NCBI GenBank assembly: GCA_947597925.1
Contig: CANQFA010000001.1
Location: forward strand, 372,001 to 436,000
Length of the DNA stretch: 64,000 nt
From: an uncultured Clostridia bacterium
GTDB lineage: Bacteria > Bacillota > Clostridia > Christensenellales > Borkfalkiaceae
Direction: 5' to 3'
The notes beneath the pieces were generated by a model, which did no database searches, was not told the origin of the DNA, and was given only the letters and a program-made list of their open reading frames with translations. The position numbers and the translations under genes are program-made. How positions within the stretch are numbered: position 1 is the stretch's first letter; every line of letters starts with the position of its first letter. This document shows, one piece after another, positions 1 to 9,925 of the stretch.

Positions 1-1
1 C

Positions 2-2569
2 GGCAAGTGTGTCGCCCTCGACCATATCAGCTTTACCCTCCCCGACAGGGGATTTCTCTTCGTCGTGGGAAAGAGCGGCAGCGGCAAGACGACGCTCCTG
101 TCCCTCCTCGGGGGACTGGATACCGTCACTTCGGGGGAGATCATCGAGAACGGAAGACATATCGAGAAATTTTCCCTCGGCGAGCAGGTCTACTATAGAA
201 ATTCGACGATAGGGTTCATCTTTCAGGACTTCCACCTCGTAGACGACTTGACCATCTATGAAAATGTCCTCCTCGCTCTGCAACTGCAGGGGGAGAAGGA
301 CGGAGAGAAGGTCATGAAGGCGCTCGAGGAGACGGGGCTTGCGGAGTACAGGGACCGCTATCCGAAGGAGCTCTCGGGCGGACAGCAGCAGCGGGTCGCC
401 ATTGCAAGGGCGCTCGTGAAGGAGCCCTCCATCATCCTCGCGGACGAGCCCACGGGCAACCTCGACAGCAAGACGACGGTGCAGATTTTAGACCTTCTCA
501 AGGCGCTCTCGAAGACCAAGCTCGTCGTCATCGTGTCGCACAACTTAAGCGACGCCGAGCACTATGCCGATGAAATCATGGAGCTCTCGGACGGGAAGAT
601 CTTACAGCATGTGCGGCGCAATTCCGCCTTCGATCCCCGCCTGCGGGTGGAGGGGGATACCCTCGTCATTCCGAGCGGGCAGGAATTTTCGGAGGAAGAG
701 TTTGCGGAGGTCAACTCCTTTATGAAGAAGTGGTATCTCCGCGGCGCGCGCCCCGCACGGGACCGCTTTCTTCCCATGGAGGGACGAAAGAGGGGTACCA
801 TGCCCGAGGGAGGGCCTCTCGAAAAGAGGCACTTAAGGTTCGGGCAGAGGGTAAAACTTGCGGGGAAATTTACCCGCCGCGGCGCACTTCGCGCCTGCGC
901 CTACGCCGTCATCCTCGCCGCCATCATGGTGGTTTTGGGGCTTTCCCAGCTCATCATGAACTTCAACGGCGGCGAAGTCATCGCAAAGGAGATGGCGAAG
1001 CGGGACCTCTCCTGCACCTCCTTCATCAAGGACGACAACGACACCTACGAGAGGCTCGATACGACCCGCATTGTCGATGTCGAGGAGGGCGACCTGCGGA
1101 AATTTTATGACGCGGGGTATGAAGGAAAGGCCTATCCCCTCATCAACTACTCCTTTTATCTGACGAGCGATACCGTGCCCGTCTTCCAGAGGAAGCTCAC
1201 GCCCAAGGGCGGGCTCTATGACCTCGAATCGACCCGCGGCCTCCTCGTCACGGAGGAGAGTTTCGTCGAGAGGGCCTTCGGAAAGCTCGAATATGCGGCG
1301 CTTGCCGAGGAGCAGAGGAGCTATGGCGTCTTTCTTACCGACTTTGTCGCCGATGTCCTGCGCGCCGCCCGCCCCGCCGATTTTCCCTCCTACGAAAGTT
1401 TTCTCGGGCAATTTGCGGGATTCACCCTTCACAAGTACGGCTATATCAACGGAATTATCGACACGGGGTACAAAAAACGCCATGGAGATCTCGTGGCAAA
1501 ACTCGGCGACCCCCGCATCTCCCGAGAGGAATTGAGCAAAATTGCCGCGACCGAAGAGTACCTGACCTTTTACGACGAGCTGTACCAATATCTGAGTATC
1601 GCCTACTCTTTTAACCCAAACGTCGCGGAGGAGCTCGTATCTCCTGCAGCGAGGCAGTTTGTCAGCGCGGGCATCAGCGCCTTCGAGTACGGCGGGAAGA
1701 CCTTTACGTGGCAGGACAACCACTTCTCCTATGCGGGCATGAAAAATTCCGTGCCCCTTCGGGACAACGAGATCCTGATGAACTATGCGATCTACAATGC
1801 GATCTTCCAGACGAACTATACGCCGCAGACCATGGGCACCTTTACGCCGCATGAAGTGAAATATTCCTACTACCGGCTCTGCGATCGGGAGAGGTCGCAG
1901 AAAAAATTCGAGATGACGCTCAAGATCGTCGGGCTCGCGAACTACGACGGGATCCGGTGCAATGTCGCCGACAATGTCTTTCTCGAGATGCAGAAGGCGG
2001 AGCTCTTCACCTTCGGTTACTACTTCGACAACGCCGATCAGACCGCGCTCCTCTTCAACGTGGCGGAGGAAAACGGGTTCCTCCCCAACTCTGCGATCGG
2101 CGGCTCCATCACCACCATGACCAAGGCAGTGGGGGTCTTCAGCGACTTCTTTGACCTCATCTTCATCGTGCTGTGCGCCGCCCTGCTCCTCCTCATGGTG
2201 CAGTTTGAAGTGAAATGTATCAAGGACAAGATGAAGGAGATCGGAATTCTGAAGGCCCTCGGCGCAAGGGAGAGCGACCTCCTCGTCCTCTTCGGACTGC
2301 AGATCGCCCTGACGGGAGTCCTGATGATCCTGCTCTACATTGCGGGGTCCTTCGTCTTCATCGGGCTCGCGAACAAGGTGCTCGTCGTCTCTCTCAATGA
2401 GCTTGCGAAGAACTCCGTCGTGCTGGACCTTGCCTTCCTCGTCGTCAAGTGGAAATATATTTGGCAGAATTGCCTCCTCGCCCTCCTCATCCTCGCGGTC
2501 TCCTTCCTCGTGCCCATGCTGCGGCTCAGGCGCATCCGACCCACCAATGTCATCAAGGCGAAAGAATAA
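2..2569 (+). CDS. MacB-like ABC transporter, fused ATPase and permease (5' partial)
   Basis: The frame is open from the first bases of the window, so the true start lies upstream; about 855 residues are visible. The N-terminal ABC ATPase shows a Walker A (GKSGSGKTT), a Q-loop (FIFQDFHL), the signature [15 protein letters not shown] and a Walker B/D-loop ([12 protein letters not shown]). A first membrane segment follows near nt 890-960, then a roughly 400-residue extracytoplasmic domain, then three C-terminal membrane helices of the FtsX type (nt 2120-2560). This order is typical of MacB/LolD-type exporters of peptides or antibiotics, which work by mechanotransmission; substrate unknown. A second, similar fused transporter lies at 44941-47097. 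The next gene starts 24 nt downstream on the same strand. Confidence 0.9.
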   Translation, partial: GKCVALDHISFTLPDRGFLFVVGKSGSGKTTLLSLLGGLDTVTSGEIIENGRHIEKFSLGEQVYYRNSTIGFIFQDFHLVDDLTIYENVLLALQLQGEKDGEKVMKALEETGLAEYRDRYPKELSGGQQQRVAIARALVKEPSIILADEPTGNLDSKTTVQILDLLKALSKTKLVVIVSHNLSDAEHYADEIMELSDGKILQHVRRNSAFDPRLRVEGDTLVIPSGQEFSEEEFAEVNSFMKKWYLRGARPARDRFLPMEGRKRGTMPEGGPLEKRHLRFGQRVKLAGKFTRRGALRACAYAVILAAIMVVLGLSQLIMNFNGGEVIAKEMAKRDLSCTSFIKDDNDTYERLDTTRIVDVEEGDLRKFYDAGYEGKAYPLINYSFYLTSDTVPVFQRKLTPKGGLYDLESTRGLLVTEESFVERAFGKLEYAALAEEQRSYGVFLTDFVADVLRAARPADFPSYESFLGQFAGFTLHKYGYINGIIDTGYKKRHGDLVAKLGDPRISREELSKIAATEEYLTFYDELYQYLSIAYSFNPNVAEELVSPAARQFVSAGISAFEYGGKTFTWQDNHFSYAGMKNSVPLRDNEILMNYAIYNAIFQTNYTPQTMGTFTPHEVKYSYYRLCDRERSQKKFEMTLKIVGLANYDGIRCNVADNVFLEMQKAELFTFGYYFDNADQTALLFNVAEENGFLPNSAIGGSITTMTKAVGVFSDFFDLIFIVLCAALLLLMVQFEVKCIKDKMKEIGILKALGARESDLLVLFGLQIALTGVLMILLYIAGSFVFIGLANKVLVVSLNELAKNSVVLDLAFLVVKWKYIWQNCLLALLILAVSFLVPMLRLRRIRPTNVIKAKE

Positions 2570-2593
2570 AAAAATGCCCACCGGGGGCGCAAA

Positions 2594-3571
2594 ATGACTG
2601 AAATTTTAAGTAAGACGGCACTCATCATGCTCGTGCTCGTCGCGGAGGCGGCGGGCGGATTTTTGCTGCGCAAGACGAAGCTCGTGAGCTCGGAGAGCCT
2701 CCTCTCCCTCGCAAATATCCTGCTCTACTTCTGTCAGCCCATGCTCTCCATCAAGGCCTTTGCGGTGGACCCCGTGCCGCCGACGGGGGAGACCCTCCTC
2801 CGCTTCCTCACCGTGGCCCTCCTCGCCGTGCCCGCCGTGCTGCTCTCCTTCGGCGCAAGCAAGCTCGTCTTCCATTTCCCGAAGCGGGAGAGGGGGGAGA
2901 AGGACGTGCTCGTCTTCATCGGCACCTTCTCAAACTGTACCTTTTTGGGAATTCCCTTCGTCGACCTCTTTACGGGGGGAGATTCCGAGGCGATGATGTA
3001 CATGATCGTCTTCGGCGCCGTCTTCAATGTCCTCCTGTGGACCCTCGGCGCCTACCTCATCACGCAGGACAGGAAGCAGATCTCCGTAAGGCGCGCCCTG
3101 CTCAATCCCTCGACGATCGGGAGCGCCGTGGGCCTTCTCTTCTTCCTCGTGCCGCAGATCAATTTCTTCAATATGGATGCCGTCTCGGAACTTCGGCAGA
3201 TCGTGGTGTATACGGGGAATATGACGGCGCCGCTCTCGATGATCATCGTGGGCGTGCGCGCCGCCGAACTCAGCCCTCGCGAACTCTTCGCCGACCGCGG
3301 CATCTGGCTCGCCGCGCTCTGCCGCCTCGTCCTCTCCTTCGGGCTCACCTATCTCATGGTCCTGCCCTTCAAGCTCACGGGCATGTTTGCGGAAAACCCC
3401 TATGTGCTCTATGCTCCCGTCATCGCCATGAGCATGCCGCCCGCCTCCACGATCGTCGCCTTTGCCGAGCGGTACGGGAAGGGGCAGAGACTCGCGGCGG
3501 CGGCCTTTTCCACCGTCACCCTGCTCTCTGCGGCGACACTGCCCTTTGCCCTCACTCTTCTGATGCTGTAG
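2594..3571 (+). CDS. AEC-family (auxin efflux carrier-like) transporter
   Basis: A 325-residue polytopic membrane protein with about ten hydrophobic segments and no soluble domain. Length and helix pattern fit the AEC family (Mem_trans), whose bacterial members export or exchange small organic acids such as malate. The substrate cannot be read from sequence. A G-rich stretch just before the ATG serves as a weak ribosome binding site, and the gene follows the ABC transporter by 24 nt, so co-transcription is likely. Its last 20 nt overlap the end of the convergent WYL regulator gene. No terminator is visible between them. Confidence 0.8.
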   Translation: MTEILSKTALIMLVLVAEAAGGFLLRKTKLVSSESLLSLANILLYFCQPMLSIKAFAVDPVPPTGETLLRFLTVALLAVPAVLLSFGASKLVFHFPKRERGEKDVLVFIGTFSNCTFLGIPFVDLFTGGDSEAMMYMIVFGAVFNVLLWTLGAYLITQDRKQISVRRALLNPSTIGSAVGLLFFLVPQINFFNMDAVSELRQIVVYTGNMTAPLSMIIVGVRAAELSPRELFADRGIWLAALCRLVLSFGLTYLMVLPFKLTGMFAENPYVLYAPVIAMSMPPASTIVAFAERYGKGQRLAAAAFSTVTLLSAATLPFALTLLML

Positions 3572-4490
3572 CGCTTCCCGCGGCTATCTTCATGGCCTCC
3601 TCGCGCACGCGCCTTCGGAGGCTCTCGGGCGCAAGCACCGTAAATCCCGCCCCCGCCGAGAGGATCTTGCCCACGAGCGCCTCGTCGTCGGGGAGGGTCA
3701 CTTCGGCATAGAAGTTTCCCTCTTCGCTATAGACATTGTCCACGCCCAGCCATTCCTCGGCAAAGGGGAGCGCCTCGCGCGAGACGGCGAACTTTGCGGA
3801 GATCATCTCCTCCTCCGTCTGACGGAAGAAGAGGGGGATCTCCTCCCGCGTAAAGGGCCTCCGCTCGAAGAGCTCGCCCTTCACCGTGATGGCGCGCATG
3901 CGGCCTACCTTGAAGAGGCGAAAGGCCTCCCGCGTGCGGCAGTAGGCATAGAGATACCACAGGCTCTGCTTATAGACGAGCAGGTGCGGCTCGATATCCC
4001 GCTTGGAGCGCTCGCCCTCGCGGTCGACATAGTCGATGGAGAGCACCGCCTGCTCGGAGATGGCGCGGTCCAGCAGGGTGAGCTTTTCGGAAAAGCGCCG
4101 CTCATCTCCCCACGTGCCCGAATCGACGAGAATATTCCCCGAGATGGCCGTGTCGAGTTTTTCGGACTTCATCTGCGCGGTGAGCTTCTCGAGGGCGCTC
4201 TCGAGGATGGGATCGCCCGTCTGCTCATGCATGGCGAGGAGGGCGGCCCGCGCCTTGTCATATTCTTCCCGCGTGAAAAATCCCTTGGGCAGTTTGTAGC
4301 TGTCCGCGATATAGATGCCTCCTCCCGCACCGCGCGCGACGTCGATGGGGACGCCCGCGACGATGAGCTCCTCGACATAGCGGTAGATGGAGCGGGGCGA
4401 GCAGTCGTAGCGGCTCGCCAGTTCGCCCGCGCTCATGCGCTTCTTCGCGAGCAGGGTAAAGAGGATGCCCATCATGATCTGATACTTCAT
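3552..4490 (-). CDS. HTH/WYL-domain transcriptional regulator (YafY-like)
   Basis: The N-terminal 60 residues form a winged HTH (MSAGELASRYDCSPRSIYRYVEEL) and the C-terminal half matches a WYL ligand-sensing domain with its C-terminal extension. Full length is about 312 residues, usual for YafY-like regulators. I chose the ATG at 4490 because AAGGAAG lies just upstream; a TTG at 4508 would add six residues. A sigma-A promoter lies at 4533-4561 and its -35 hexamer is embedded in an inverted repeat, which suggests autorepression. A small divergent frame starts at 4585. Targets are unknown; candidates are that frame, rarA or the regulator itself. Confidence 0.85.
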   Translation of the reverse strand: MKYQIMMGILFTLLAKKRMSAGELASRYDCSPRSIYRYVEELIVAGVPIDVARGAGGGIYIADSYKLPKGFFTREEYDKARAALLAMHEQTGDPILESALEKLTAQMKSEKLDTAISGNILVDSGTWGDERRFSEKLTLLDRAISEQAVLSIDYVDREGERSKRDIEPHLLVYKQSLWYLYAYCRTREAFRLFKVGRMRAITVKGELFERRPFTREEIPLFFRQTEEEMISAKFAVSREALPFAEEWLGVDNVYSEEGNFYAEVTLPDDEALVGKILSAGAGFTVLAPESLRRRVREEAMKIAAGSATASEE

Positions 4491-4532
4491 CGTTTCTTCC
4501 TTCGACAAAAAAATTTCCGAACTTCCAAAATT

Positions 4533-4561
4533 ATTTTACCAATTATGACAAAGGTTGTCAA
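4533..4561 (-). promoter_or_regulatory. Promoter of the WYL regulator
   Basis: Read on the minus strand: TTGACA (4561-4556), 17 nt, TAAAAT (4538-4533). Predicted transcription starts about 36 nt before the ATG at 4490. Confidence 0.7.
4546..4560. promoter_or_regulatory. Inverted repeat TGACAA-AGG-TTGTCA, candidate operator
   Basis: A perfect 6-3-6 palindrome overlaps the -35 hexamer of the regulator promoter and lies 25 nt before the small divergent frame at 4585. HTH/WYL regulators commonly bind such dyads in their own promoters. Binding here is inference. Confidence 0.55.
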
Positions 4562-4584
4562 GTATTCGGCCATATAATAGGGGC

Positions 4585-4773
4585 ATGAAGAATGCATCTG
4601 TCGACTTTGTCATAGAACTTCACCTCGCCCGCGAGAGAAAGCTGCGCAACGAGGCGCTTCGCCGCTCCCTCGAGGGTGCGACGACGGAGGGGGTGCTCGC
4701 CGAGCTTGCCGCCCTCGGCGGGTTCAATGTCTCCGAACGCGAAGGGGCGAGGAGCGTCCTTGCGAAGGCATAG
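4585..4773 (+). CDS. Small hypothetical protein (62 aa), uncertain
   Basis: A short charged frame starting MKNASVDFVIELH and ending SVLAKA, divergent from the WYL regulator. A TATAAT box at 4573-4578 lies only six bases before the ATG. There is no ribosome binding site and no matching -35 hexamer at the usual distance, so if translated the message would be near-leaderless. Third positions are G/C rich like real genes here. I recognise no family. It may be a real small protein controlled by the regulator or a chance frame. Confidence 0.3.
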   Translation: MKNASVDFVIELHLARERKLRNEALRRSLEGATTEGVLAELAALGGFNVSEREGARSVLAKA

Positions 4774-4806
4774 ACTCTTATAGACGGAAGAATTGCCGCA
4801 AAACGC

Positions 4807-4835
4807 TTGTCTCCGACCGAAAAAGGTGGTATACT
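4807..4835 (+). promoter_or_regulatory. Promoter of rarA
   Basis: TTGTCT (4807-4812), 17 nt, TATACT (4830-4835), followed by an AAGGGAGA ribosome binding site at 4843-4850. Confidence 0.65.
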
Positions 4836-4865
4836 GATTTCAAAGGGAGACAGGTGTTTTTTATT

Positions 4866-6191
4866 ATGATAGACCAGCCGACACTCTTTGAGCGCGAGGA
4901 TGCACAGCCCCTGGCGGCCCGCCTCCGTCCGCGCAATCTCGACGAATTTTTCGGACAGCGCCACCTTCTCGGCGAGGGGAAGGTGCTTCGCCGCATCATC
5001 GAGGAGGACAAGGTATCCTCCATGATCTTCTGGGGCCCGCCCGGGGTGGGCAAGACGACGCTCGCCCGCATCATCGCGGGGCGGACCAAGGCGGAGTTCA
5101 TCGACTTCTCGGCCGTCACGAGCGGCATCCGCGAGATCAAGGCGGTGATGGCGGACGCCGAGAGGAGCCGCCGTTTCGGGAAGAAGACCATCCTCTTCGT
5201 CGACGAGATCCACCGCTTCAACAAGGCCCAGCAAGACGCCTTCCTGCCCTATGTGGAGCGGGGGAGCATCGTGCTCATCGGCGCGACCACGGAAAATCCC
5301 TCCTTCGAGGTAAACGGGGCTCTCCTCTCCCGCTGCAAGGTCTTCGTCCTGCAGGCCCTCTCCGAAGAGGACCTCACCGCGCTTTTGAAGCACGCCCTCG
5401 AGGACGAGCGGGGATTCGGCAGGGAAAAGGTCTCCATCGAGCCCGAGCTCCTCTCCATGATCGCCGTCTTCGCAAACGGCGACGCCCGCTCCGCCCTCTC
5501 CACTCTCGAGATGGCCGTCTTAAACGGCGACAGGGAGGCGGACGGGGTGGTGGTGACCCGCAAGACGATCGAGGAATGCACCTCGCGCAAGTCCCTCCTC
5601 TATGACAAGAAGGGGGAGGAGCACTACAACCTCATCTCGGCGCTCCATAAGTCCATGCGAAATTCCGACCCCGACGCCGCCGTCTACTGGCTCGCGCGCA
5701 TGCTCGAGGCGGGGGAAGATCCCATCTACATCGCACGGCGGGTGACGCGGTTCGCCGCCGAGGACATCGGGCTTGCAGACCCCCGCGCGCTCGAGATCTC
5801 CGTGGCGGCATTTGAGGCATGCCGCCTCATAGGGATGCCCGAGTGCTCGGTGCATCTGACCGAAGCGGTGGTATACATGTCCGTGACACCCAAGTCAAAT
5901 TCGCTCTACGTCGCCTACGAGAGCGCCAAGCACGATGCCCTCTCCACCCTCGCGGAGCCCGTGCCCCTCGTCATCTGCAATGCGCCCACCAAGCTCATGA
6001 AGGAGCTCGACTACGGCAAGGGCTACGAGTACGCGCACGACAGTCCCGACAAGCTCACCGCCATGCAGTGTCTTCCCGACTCCCTCGCGGGAAAGGAATA
6101 TTATTTCCCCACCGAGGAGGGCGCCGAGGCCCGCTTCAAGGCCCGTCTCGCGGAGATCAAGGAATGGAAAAAGGCGCATAAAAAGGGCTGA
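4866..6191 (+). CDS. rarA: Replication-associated recombination protein A (RarA/MgsA family ATPase)
   Basis: A AAA+ ATPase related to clamp-loader subunits, acting at stalled replication forks. Visible motifs are the Walker A GPPGVGKTT, the Walker B LFVDEIHRFN and the sensor-1 region GATTENPSFEVN with an arginine-finger LSRCKVF. The C-terminal tetramerisation region follows, with the family-typical SIDLHKSMR-like stretch (ISALHKSMRNSDPDAAVYWLARM) and an LGKGYEYAHD-like end. Length (441 residues) is normal. I prefer the ATG at 4866 because MIDQPTLF matches the usual short leader of the family; a GTG at 4854 sits closer to the ribosome binding site and would add four residues. Confidence 0.95.
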   Translation: MIDQPTLFEREDAQPLAARLRPRNLDEFFGQRHLLGEGKVLRRIIEEDKVSSMIFWGPPGVGKTTLARIIAGRTKAEFIDFSAVTSGIREIKAVMADAERSRRFGKKTILFVDEIHRFNKAQQDAFLPYVERGSIVLIGATTENPSFEVNGALLSRCKVFVLQALSEEDLTALLKHALEDERGFGREKVSIEPELLSMIAVFANGDARSALSTLEMAVLNGDREADGVVVTRKTIEECTSRKSLLYDKKGEEHYNLISALHKSMRNSDPDAAVYWLARMLEAGEDPIYIARRVTRFAAEDIGLADPRALEISVAAFEACRLIGMPECSVHLTEAVVYMSVTPKSNSLYVAYESAKHDALSTLAEPVPLVICNAPTKLMKELDYGKGYEYAHDSPDKLTAMQCLPDSLAGKEYYFPTEEGAEARFKARLAEIKEWKKAHKKG

Positions 6192-6211
6192 ACGCGCATG
6201 CGGCAAATCGG

Positions 6212-6240
6212 TTGACAAATGCGCCCGCGTCCGCTATAAT
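6212..6240 (+). promoter_or_regulatory. Consensus sigma-A promoter of tyrS
   Basis: TTGACA (6212-6217), 17 nt, TATAAT (6235-6240). The start codon is only 26 nt past the -10 box, with ACGGAGG at 6254-6260 as ribosome binding site. There is no room for a T-box leader. Confidence 0.85.
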
Positions 6241-6265
6241 CTTTTAGGAACTTACGGAGGATAGT

Positions 6266-7465
6266 ATGCAAAACGTTATGGATACCCTGCGCGCGCGGGG
6301 ATTTATCAGACAGACGGTCTACGAAGAGGAGCTCTACGAGATGCTCGGGCGGGAGAGCGTGCCCTTTTACATCGGGTTCGATCCCACCGCCGATTCCCTG
6401 CATGTGGGGCACTTCATGCAGCTCGTGGCGATGAAGCACATGCAGGACGCGGGGCATAAGCCCATCATCCTCATCGGCGGCGGCACCGCCATGATAGGCG
6501 ACCCCTCGGGACGGACGGACATGCGCTCCATGATGACGAAGGAGACCATTGCCCACCATGTGGCATGTTTTCGGGAGCAGATGTCCCGCTTCCTCTCCTT
6601 CGAGGGGGAAAATGCCGCCGTCATCGTGAACAATGCCGACTGGCTGCTCGGGCTCAACTATGTGGACTTCTTGCGCGAGATCGGGGTGCACTTCTCGGTC
6701 AATAAGATGCTCACCGCCGAGTGCTTCAAAACGCGCATGGAGCGGGGGCTCTCCTTCCTCGAATTCAACTACATGCTCATGCAGGCCTACGACTTCCTCG
6801 TCCTGCATCAGAGATACGGCTGCTCCCTCGAGCTGGGCGGCGACGACCAGTGGAGCAATATCCTCGCGGGCGCCGACCTCATCCGCCGCAAGGAGCATAA
6901 GCCCGCCTATGCCATGACCTTCGAGCTCCTCACGACGAGTGAGGGCAAGAAGATGGGCAAGACGCAAAAGGGCGCCGTTTGGCTCGACGAAAACAAGACC
7001 ACGCCCTACGAATTTTATCAATATTGGCGCAACACCGCCGACACCGATGTCGAGAAGTGCTTCCGCCTCCTGACTTTCGTGCCCCTCGAAGAAATAGCCG
7101 AGCTCTGCCGCTACCGCGACGAACGCATGAACGCCGCCAAGGACCGCCTCGCCTATGAGCTCACCGCCATGGTGCATGGAAAGGAAAAGGCGGAGAAGGC
7201 GCGCGCGGAGGCGAAGGGCGCTTTCGGCGGCGACGAGGGGACCATGCCCGAGGTACGCATTCCGAAATCGTGTGAGACCCTCCTGCAGGCGCTGACCGCT
7301 GCAGGGCTCTGCAAGTCAAACGGCGAGGCGCGCCGCCTCGTGGAGCAGGGCGGCGTCTCGGTAAACGGCGAGCGGGCGGCGGACCCCAACCAACCCCTTC
7401 CAGAGGGCGAATTTACCCTCTTTAAGGGCAAAAAAGTGCGTGTCCGCGTGGTGCGCGAAGGATGA
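6266..7465 (+). CDS. tyrS: Tyrosyl-tRNA synthetase
   Basis: Class I aminoacyl-tRNA synthetase charging tRNA-Tyr. The HIGH-type motif is HVGH in [14 protein letters not shown], the active-site loop is GGDDQWSN, and the KMSKS-type loop is KKMGKT. A C-terminal S4 RNA-binding domain is present ([21 protein letters not shown]). Length (399 residues) is normal for the TyrS1 form. It has its own strong promoter and a leader of about 20 nt, so the T-box control common in Firmicutes synthetase genes is absent. Its stop codon overlaps the next ATG (ATGA), so the two genes are translationally coupled. Confidence 0.97.
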   Translation: MQNVMDTLRARGFIRQTVYEEELYEMLGRESVPFYIGFDPTADSLHVGHFMQLVAMKHMQDAGHKPIILIGGGTAMIGDPSGRTDMRSMMTKETIAHHVACFREQMSRFLSFEGENAAVIVNNADWLLGLNYVDFLREIGVHFSVNKMLTAECFKTRMERGLSFLEFNYMLMQAYDFLVLHQRYGCSLELGGDDQWSNILAGADLIRRKEHKPAYAMTFELLTTSEGKKMGKTQKGAVWLDENKTTPYEFYQYWRNTADTDVEKCFRLLTFVPLEEIAELCRYRDERMNAAKDRLAYELTAMVHGKEKAEKARAEAKGAFGGDEGTMPEVRIPKSCETLLQALTAAGLCKSNGEARRLVEQGGVSVNGERAADPNQPLPEGEFTLFKGKKVRVRVVREG

Positions 7466-8094
7466 ATTACCTCGGCGTCTTCGGCGAGGCGACGTATGAG
7501 CGGGTCATAGAAAAGTCCCGCTTTTTGTCTTTTGCAGCGCGCACAGCGGGCGAGGAGGAGGCGAAAAAATTTCTGGACTCTGTTCGCCTTCGTCATGCAG
7601 GGGCCACCCATGTCTGCTATGGATACGTCGCCGACGCCCTCGGCAACCTCCAGAGGTTCTCCGATGACGGCGAGCCGCAGGGCACGGCGGGCCTCCCCAT
7701 TCTCGGGGTCATAAAGGCGCAGAAGCTCTCGGAGACCGCAGTCGCCGTCGTCCGCTATTTCGGCGGCATCAAGTTGGGCGCGGGCGGGCTCACGCGTGCC
7801 TATGCGCAGGCGGCGGCCGATGTCCTCGCCGCGGCGGAAAAGCGCAGCTTCGAGGAGTGCCGCGAGCTCATCCTCTCGGTGGGCTATGCCGAAGTGGGGC
7901 CCCTCCTCCGCTTTTTGGAGGGACGGGGTGCGGAAATTCTGTCGCGCGAGTTTGCCGAGGGGGCAGAAGTCACTGTGGCGGTCCGTGAGGCGGAGCGGCA
8001 AATTTTTTCCGCAGACCTCGCGGGCGCCCTCCTCGGAAGAGTGAAGGTAAAAGAGGGGAGGAGCTATGTGCATCCCTTCCCCGTGGAGAAATGA
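7462..8094 (+). CDS. IMPACT/YigZ family protein
   Basis: A 210-residue protein with the UPF0029/IMPACT N-terminal domain. The family hallmark is [14 protein letters not shown], followed by [19 protein letters not shown]. The C-terminal part fits the ferredoxin-like YigZ C-terminal domain. In bacteria the role is not settled; homologues are linked to ribosome or nucleic-acid metabolism and stress. The start overlaps the tyrS stop by four bases, and the ilvE start follows two bases after this stop, so the three form an operon. Confidence 0.92.
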   Translation: MNYLGVFGEATYERVIEKSRFLSFAARTAGEEEAKKFLDSVRLRHAGATHVCYGYVADALGNLQRFSDDGEPQGTAGLPILGVIKAQKLSETAVAVVRYFGGIKLGAGGLTRAYAQAAADVLAAAEKRSFEECRELILSVGYAEVGPLLRFLEGRGAEILSREFAEGAEVTVAVREAERQIFSADLAGALLGRVKVKEGRSYVHPFPVEK

Positions 8095-8095
8095 T

Positions 8096-9154
8096 ATGCG
8101 ATTCGAAAGACGGGAAATTTTGAAAGAAAAGCCCGCGGCGGGCACGCAGCTCGGCTTCGGGCGGTACTTCACCGACTACATGCTCACCATGCGCTATGAC
8201 CGCGCGCGGGGGTGGCACGACCTCGCCATCGTGCCCAATGAGCCCGTGGGGTTCGACCTCGCGAGCGCTGTCCTGCACTATGGGCAGGGCGTCTTCGAGG
8301 GGATGAAGGCCTTTGCGGCCGATGGGGGAAGGGTGGCGCTCTTCCGTCCCGAGGAAAACTGGGCGCGCATGCAGAGATCGTGTGCGCGGCTGTGCATCCC
8401 CGAGATCCCCATAGATGCCCTCGAAGAGGGACTCGAGCAGCTCCTCCTCTTAGAGCGGGACTGGATCCCCGCGGGCGAGGGCACGGCGCTCTACATCCGC
8501 CCCGCCATCGTGGCGACGAGGGCAGAGCTCGGCGTGCACGCCTCTTCGGAATACCTCTTCTTTGCCATCTTGTCCCCCGTGGGGAGCTACTTCGAGGACG
8601 CGCGGCCGGTCAACCTCCTCGCAGAGGACACCTGCGTGCGCGCCGTGGTGGGCGGTACGGGGGAAGCGAAATGTCTCGGCAACTACGCCGCCTCCCTCTA
8701 TGCCGCCGCTCTGGCACAGCAGAAGGGCTTCGATCAGGTGCTCTGGCTGGATGCCGACCACCGCTACGTGGAGGAGGTGGGCAGCATGAATATCTTCTTC
8801 GCGACGAAGGACGAGGTGATGACGCCCGCCCTCGTGGGGTCCATCCTCCCCGGGATCACGCGCAAGAGCTGTCTGGAGCTCCTCCGCGCCGAGGGGGTGA
8901 AGACCTGTGAGCGGCGCATCTCCATCGAGGAAGTGATGGAGGGCATATCGGCGGGGGAGATCGTGGAGGCCTTCGGCACGGGCACGGCGGCGGTCATCAC
9001 GCCCGTGGGACGCATCACCTACCGAGGGAAGGAGGCCGTGCTCGCGGGCGGCGGAAAATTTACGGAATACCTCCTCGGGGAGATCACGGGCATCCAGCAC
9101 GGCACCCGCCCCGACCGCTTCTCGTGGAGAAAAGTTTTCGGAACGGCACATTGA
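8096..9154 (+). CDS. ilvE: Branched-chain amino acid aminotransferase
   Basis: A PLP-dependent class IV aminotransferase of 352 residues, performing the last step of leucine, isoleucine and valine synthesis. It belongs to the eukaryote-like BCAT branch. The PLP lysine lies in GEAKCLGNYAASL, followed by QVLWLDADHRYVEEVGSMNIFF, which matches the BCAT block around the cofactor, and GTAAVITPVG near the C-terminus. The ATG at 8096 is preceded by GGAGAAA inside the end of the upstream gene. No biosynthetic partners for branched-chain amino acids are in the window. Confidence 0.93.
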   Translation: MRFERREILKEKPAAGTQLGFGRYFTDYMLTMRYDRARGWHDLAIVPNEPVGFDLASAVLHYGQGVFEGMKAFAADGGRVALFRPEENWARMQRSCARLCIPEIPIDALEEGLEQLLLLERDWIPAGEGTALYIRPAIVATRAELGVHASSEYLFFAILSPVGSYFEDARPVNLLAEDTCVRAVVGGTGEAKCLGNYAASLYAAALAQQKGFDQVLWLDADHRYVEEVGSMNIFFATKDEVMTPALVGSILPGITRKSCLELLRAEGVKTCERRISIEEVMEGISAGEIVEAFGTGTAAVITPVGRITYRGKEAVLAGGGKFTEYLLGEITGIQHGTRPDRFSWRKVFGTAH

Positions 9155-9162
9155 TAGCGACA

Positions 9163-9198
9163 CCCCTTTGCCCCTTCGGGGACTTTCCCATCAAGGGG
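9163..9198 (+). terminator. Nested hairpin after ilvE, probable terminator
   Basis: Outer arms CCCCTT (9163-9168) and AAGGGG (9193-9198) enclose an inner CCCC-TTC-GGGG hairpin (9171-9181). There is no U-tract, so it could instead be a repetitive palindromic element. Confidence 0.45.
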
Positions 9199-9265
9199 AC
9201 AGCAAGGCGTTTAATACGTCACTCTTATAACGCATAATCGGGAGGGGCGGGGAATAGGATAGCGT

Positions 9266-9925
9266 GTGAGACGCGCGAGACGAATTACAAAGGGGAAAGT
9301 GGTTTTCGTCCTCATCATCGCCGCCCTCGTGTCGGGGGCGGCTCTTTTACATGCAAACGCCATGCGCATCATGAAGTCCATCGCGGAGGCCACGATGCGC
9401 TCGGTCACGACGGTCGCGGTCAATGACGCCATCTACTACACCCTCTCCGACGGTCTCCGCTATGAGCAGCTCGTGACGGTGGAGCGGGACGGGGAGGGGA
9501 ATATTGCCGCCATCACCTCCGACCCCCTGCAGATCAACCGCATCGCGCGCGACGCCGCCTACATGTCCCAGCAGAACCTTACGACCATGAGCGAGAGCGG
9601 CATAGAGATCCCGCTCGGCGCCTTCTTCGGGATCGAGCTTTTCGCGGGCCTCGGGCCGAGGATCCGACTCAAGATCATCCCCATCTCCAATGTCGAGTGC
9701 CGCTTTGTCTCGAAGTTCGAGGAGGCGGGCATCAACCAGACGAAGCACTCCATCTACCTCGAGATCGTCGCCGATATCTCCATCGTCATGCCCTCGGGGA
9801 CGAGCAACTTTGCCTCCCTCACCGAGGTGCTGATCGCGGAGAGCGTGCTCGTGGGCAAGGTCCCCGACTCCTTCCTGCAGGCGGACCTCTTCGGCGGAGG
9901 CTATTCGCTCACGCCGCCCTCCTGA
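9266..9925 (+). CDS. yunB: Sporulation protein YunB
   Basis: A 219-residue protein with one N-terminal membrane segment (about residues 10-30) and an extracytoplasmic domain. The sequence fits YunB: AVNDAIYYTLSDGLRYEQLV, DPLQINRIARDAAYMSQQNL, EIPLGAFFGIELFAGLGPRI and the late VPDSFLQADLF. YunB is a mother-cell sporulation protein needed for proper spore maturation in Bacillus; its biochemical role is unknown. It starts at a GTG (9266, or 9264 in another frame) after a GGGAGGGGCGGGG stretch. A CATAAT at 9233-9238 might belong to a sporulation sigma promoter, but I cannot support the -35. Its 3' end overlaps murG by 25 nt, tail to tail. Confidence 0.9.
   Translation: MRRARRITKGKVVFVLIIAALVSGAALLHANAMRIMKSIAEATMRSVTTVAVNDAIYYTLSDGLRYEQLVTVERDGEGNIAAITSDPLQINRIARDAAYMSQQNLTTMSESGIEIPLGAFFGIELFAGLGPRIRLKIIPISNVECRFVSKFEEAGINQTKHSIYLEIVADISIVMPSGTSNFASLTEVLIAESVLVGKVPDSFLQADLFGGGYSLTPPS

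Noticed and set aside
833..2581. 582-codon minus-strand frame opposite the first ABC transporter
   Set aside because: Shadow of the permease; no start site or domain.
4555..4578. Divergent sigma-A promoter TTGTCA...TATAAT for the small frame at 4585
   Set aside because: The hexamers are only 12 nt apart, too close for a normal promoter; the TTGTCA belongs to the minus-strand dyad.
6241..6265. T-box leader expected before tyrS
   Set aside because: Only about 20 nt separate the predicted transcription start from the start codon.
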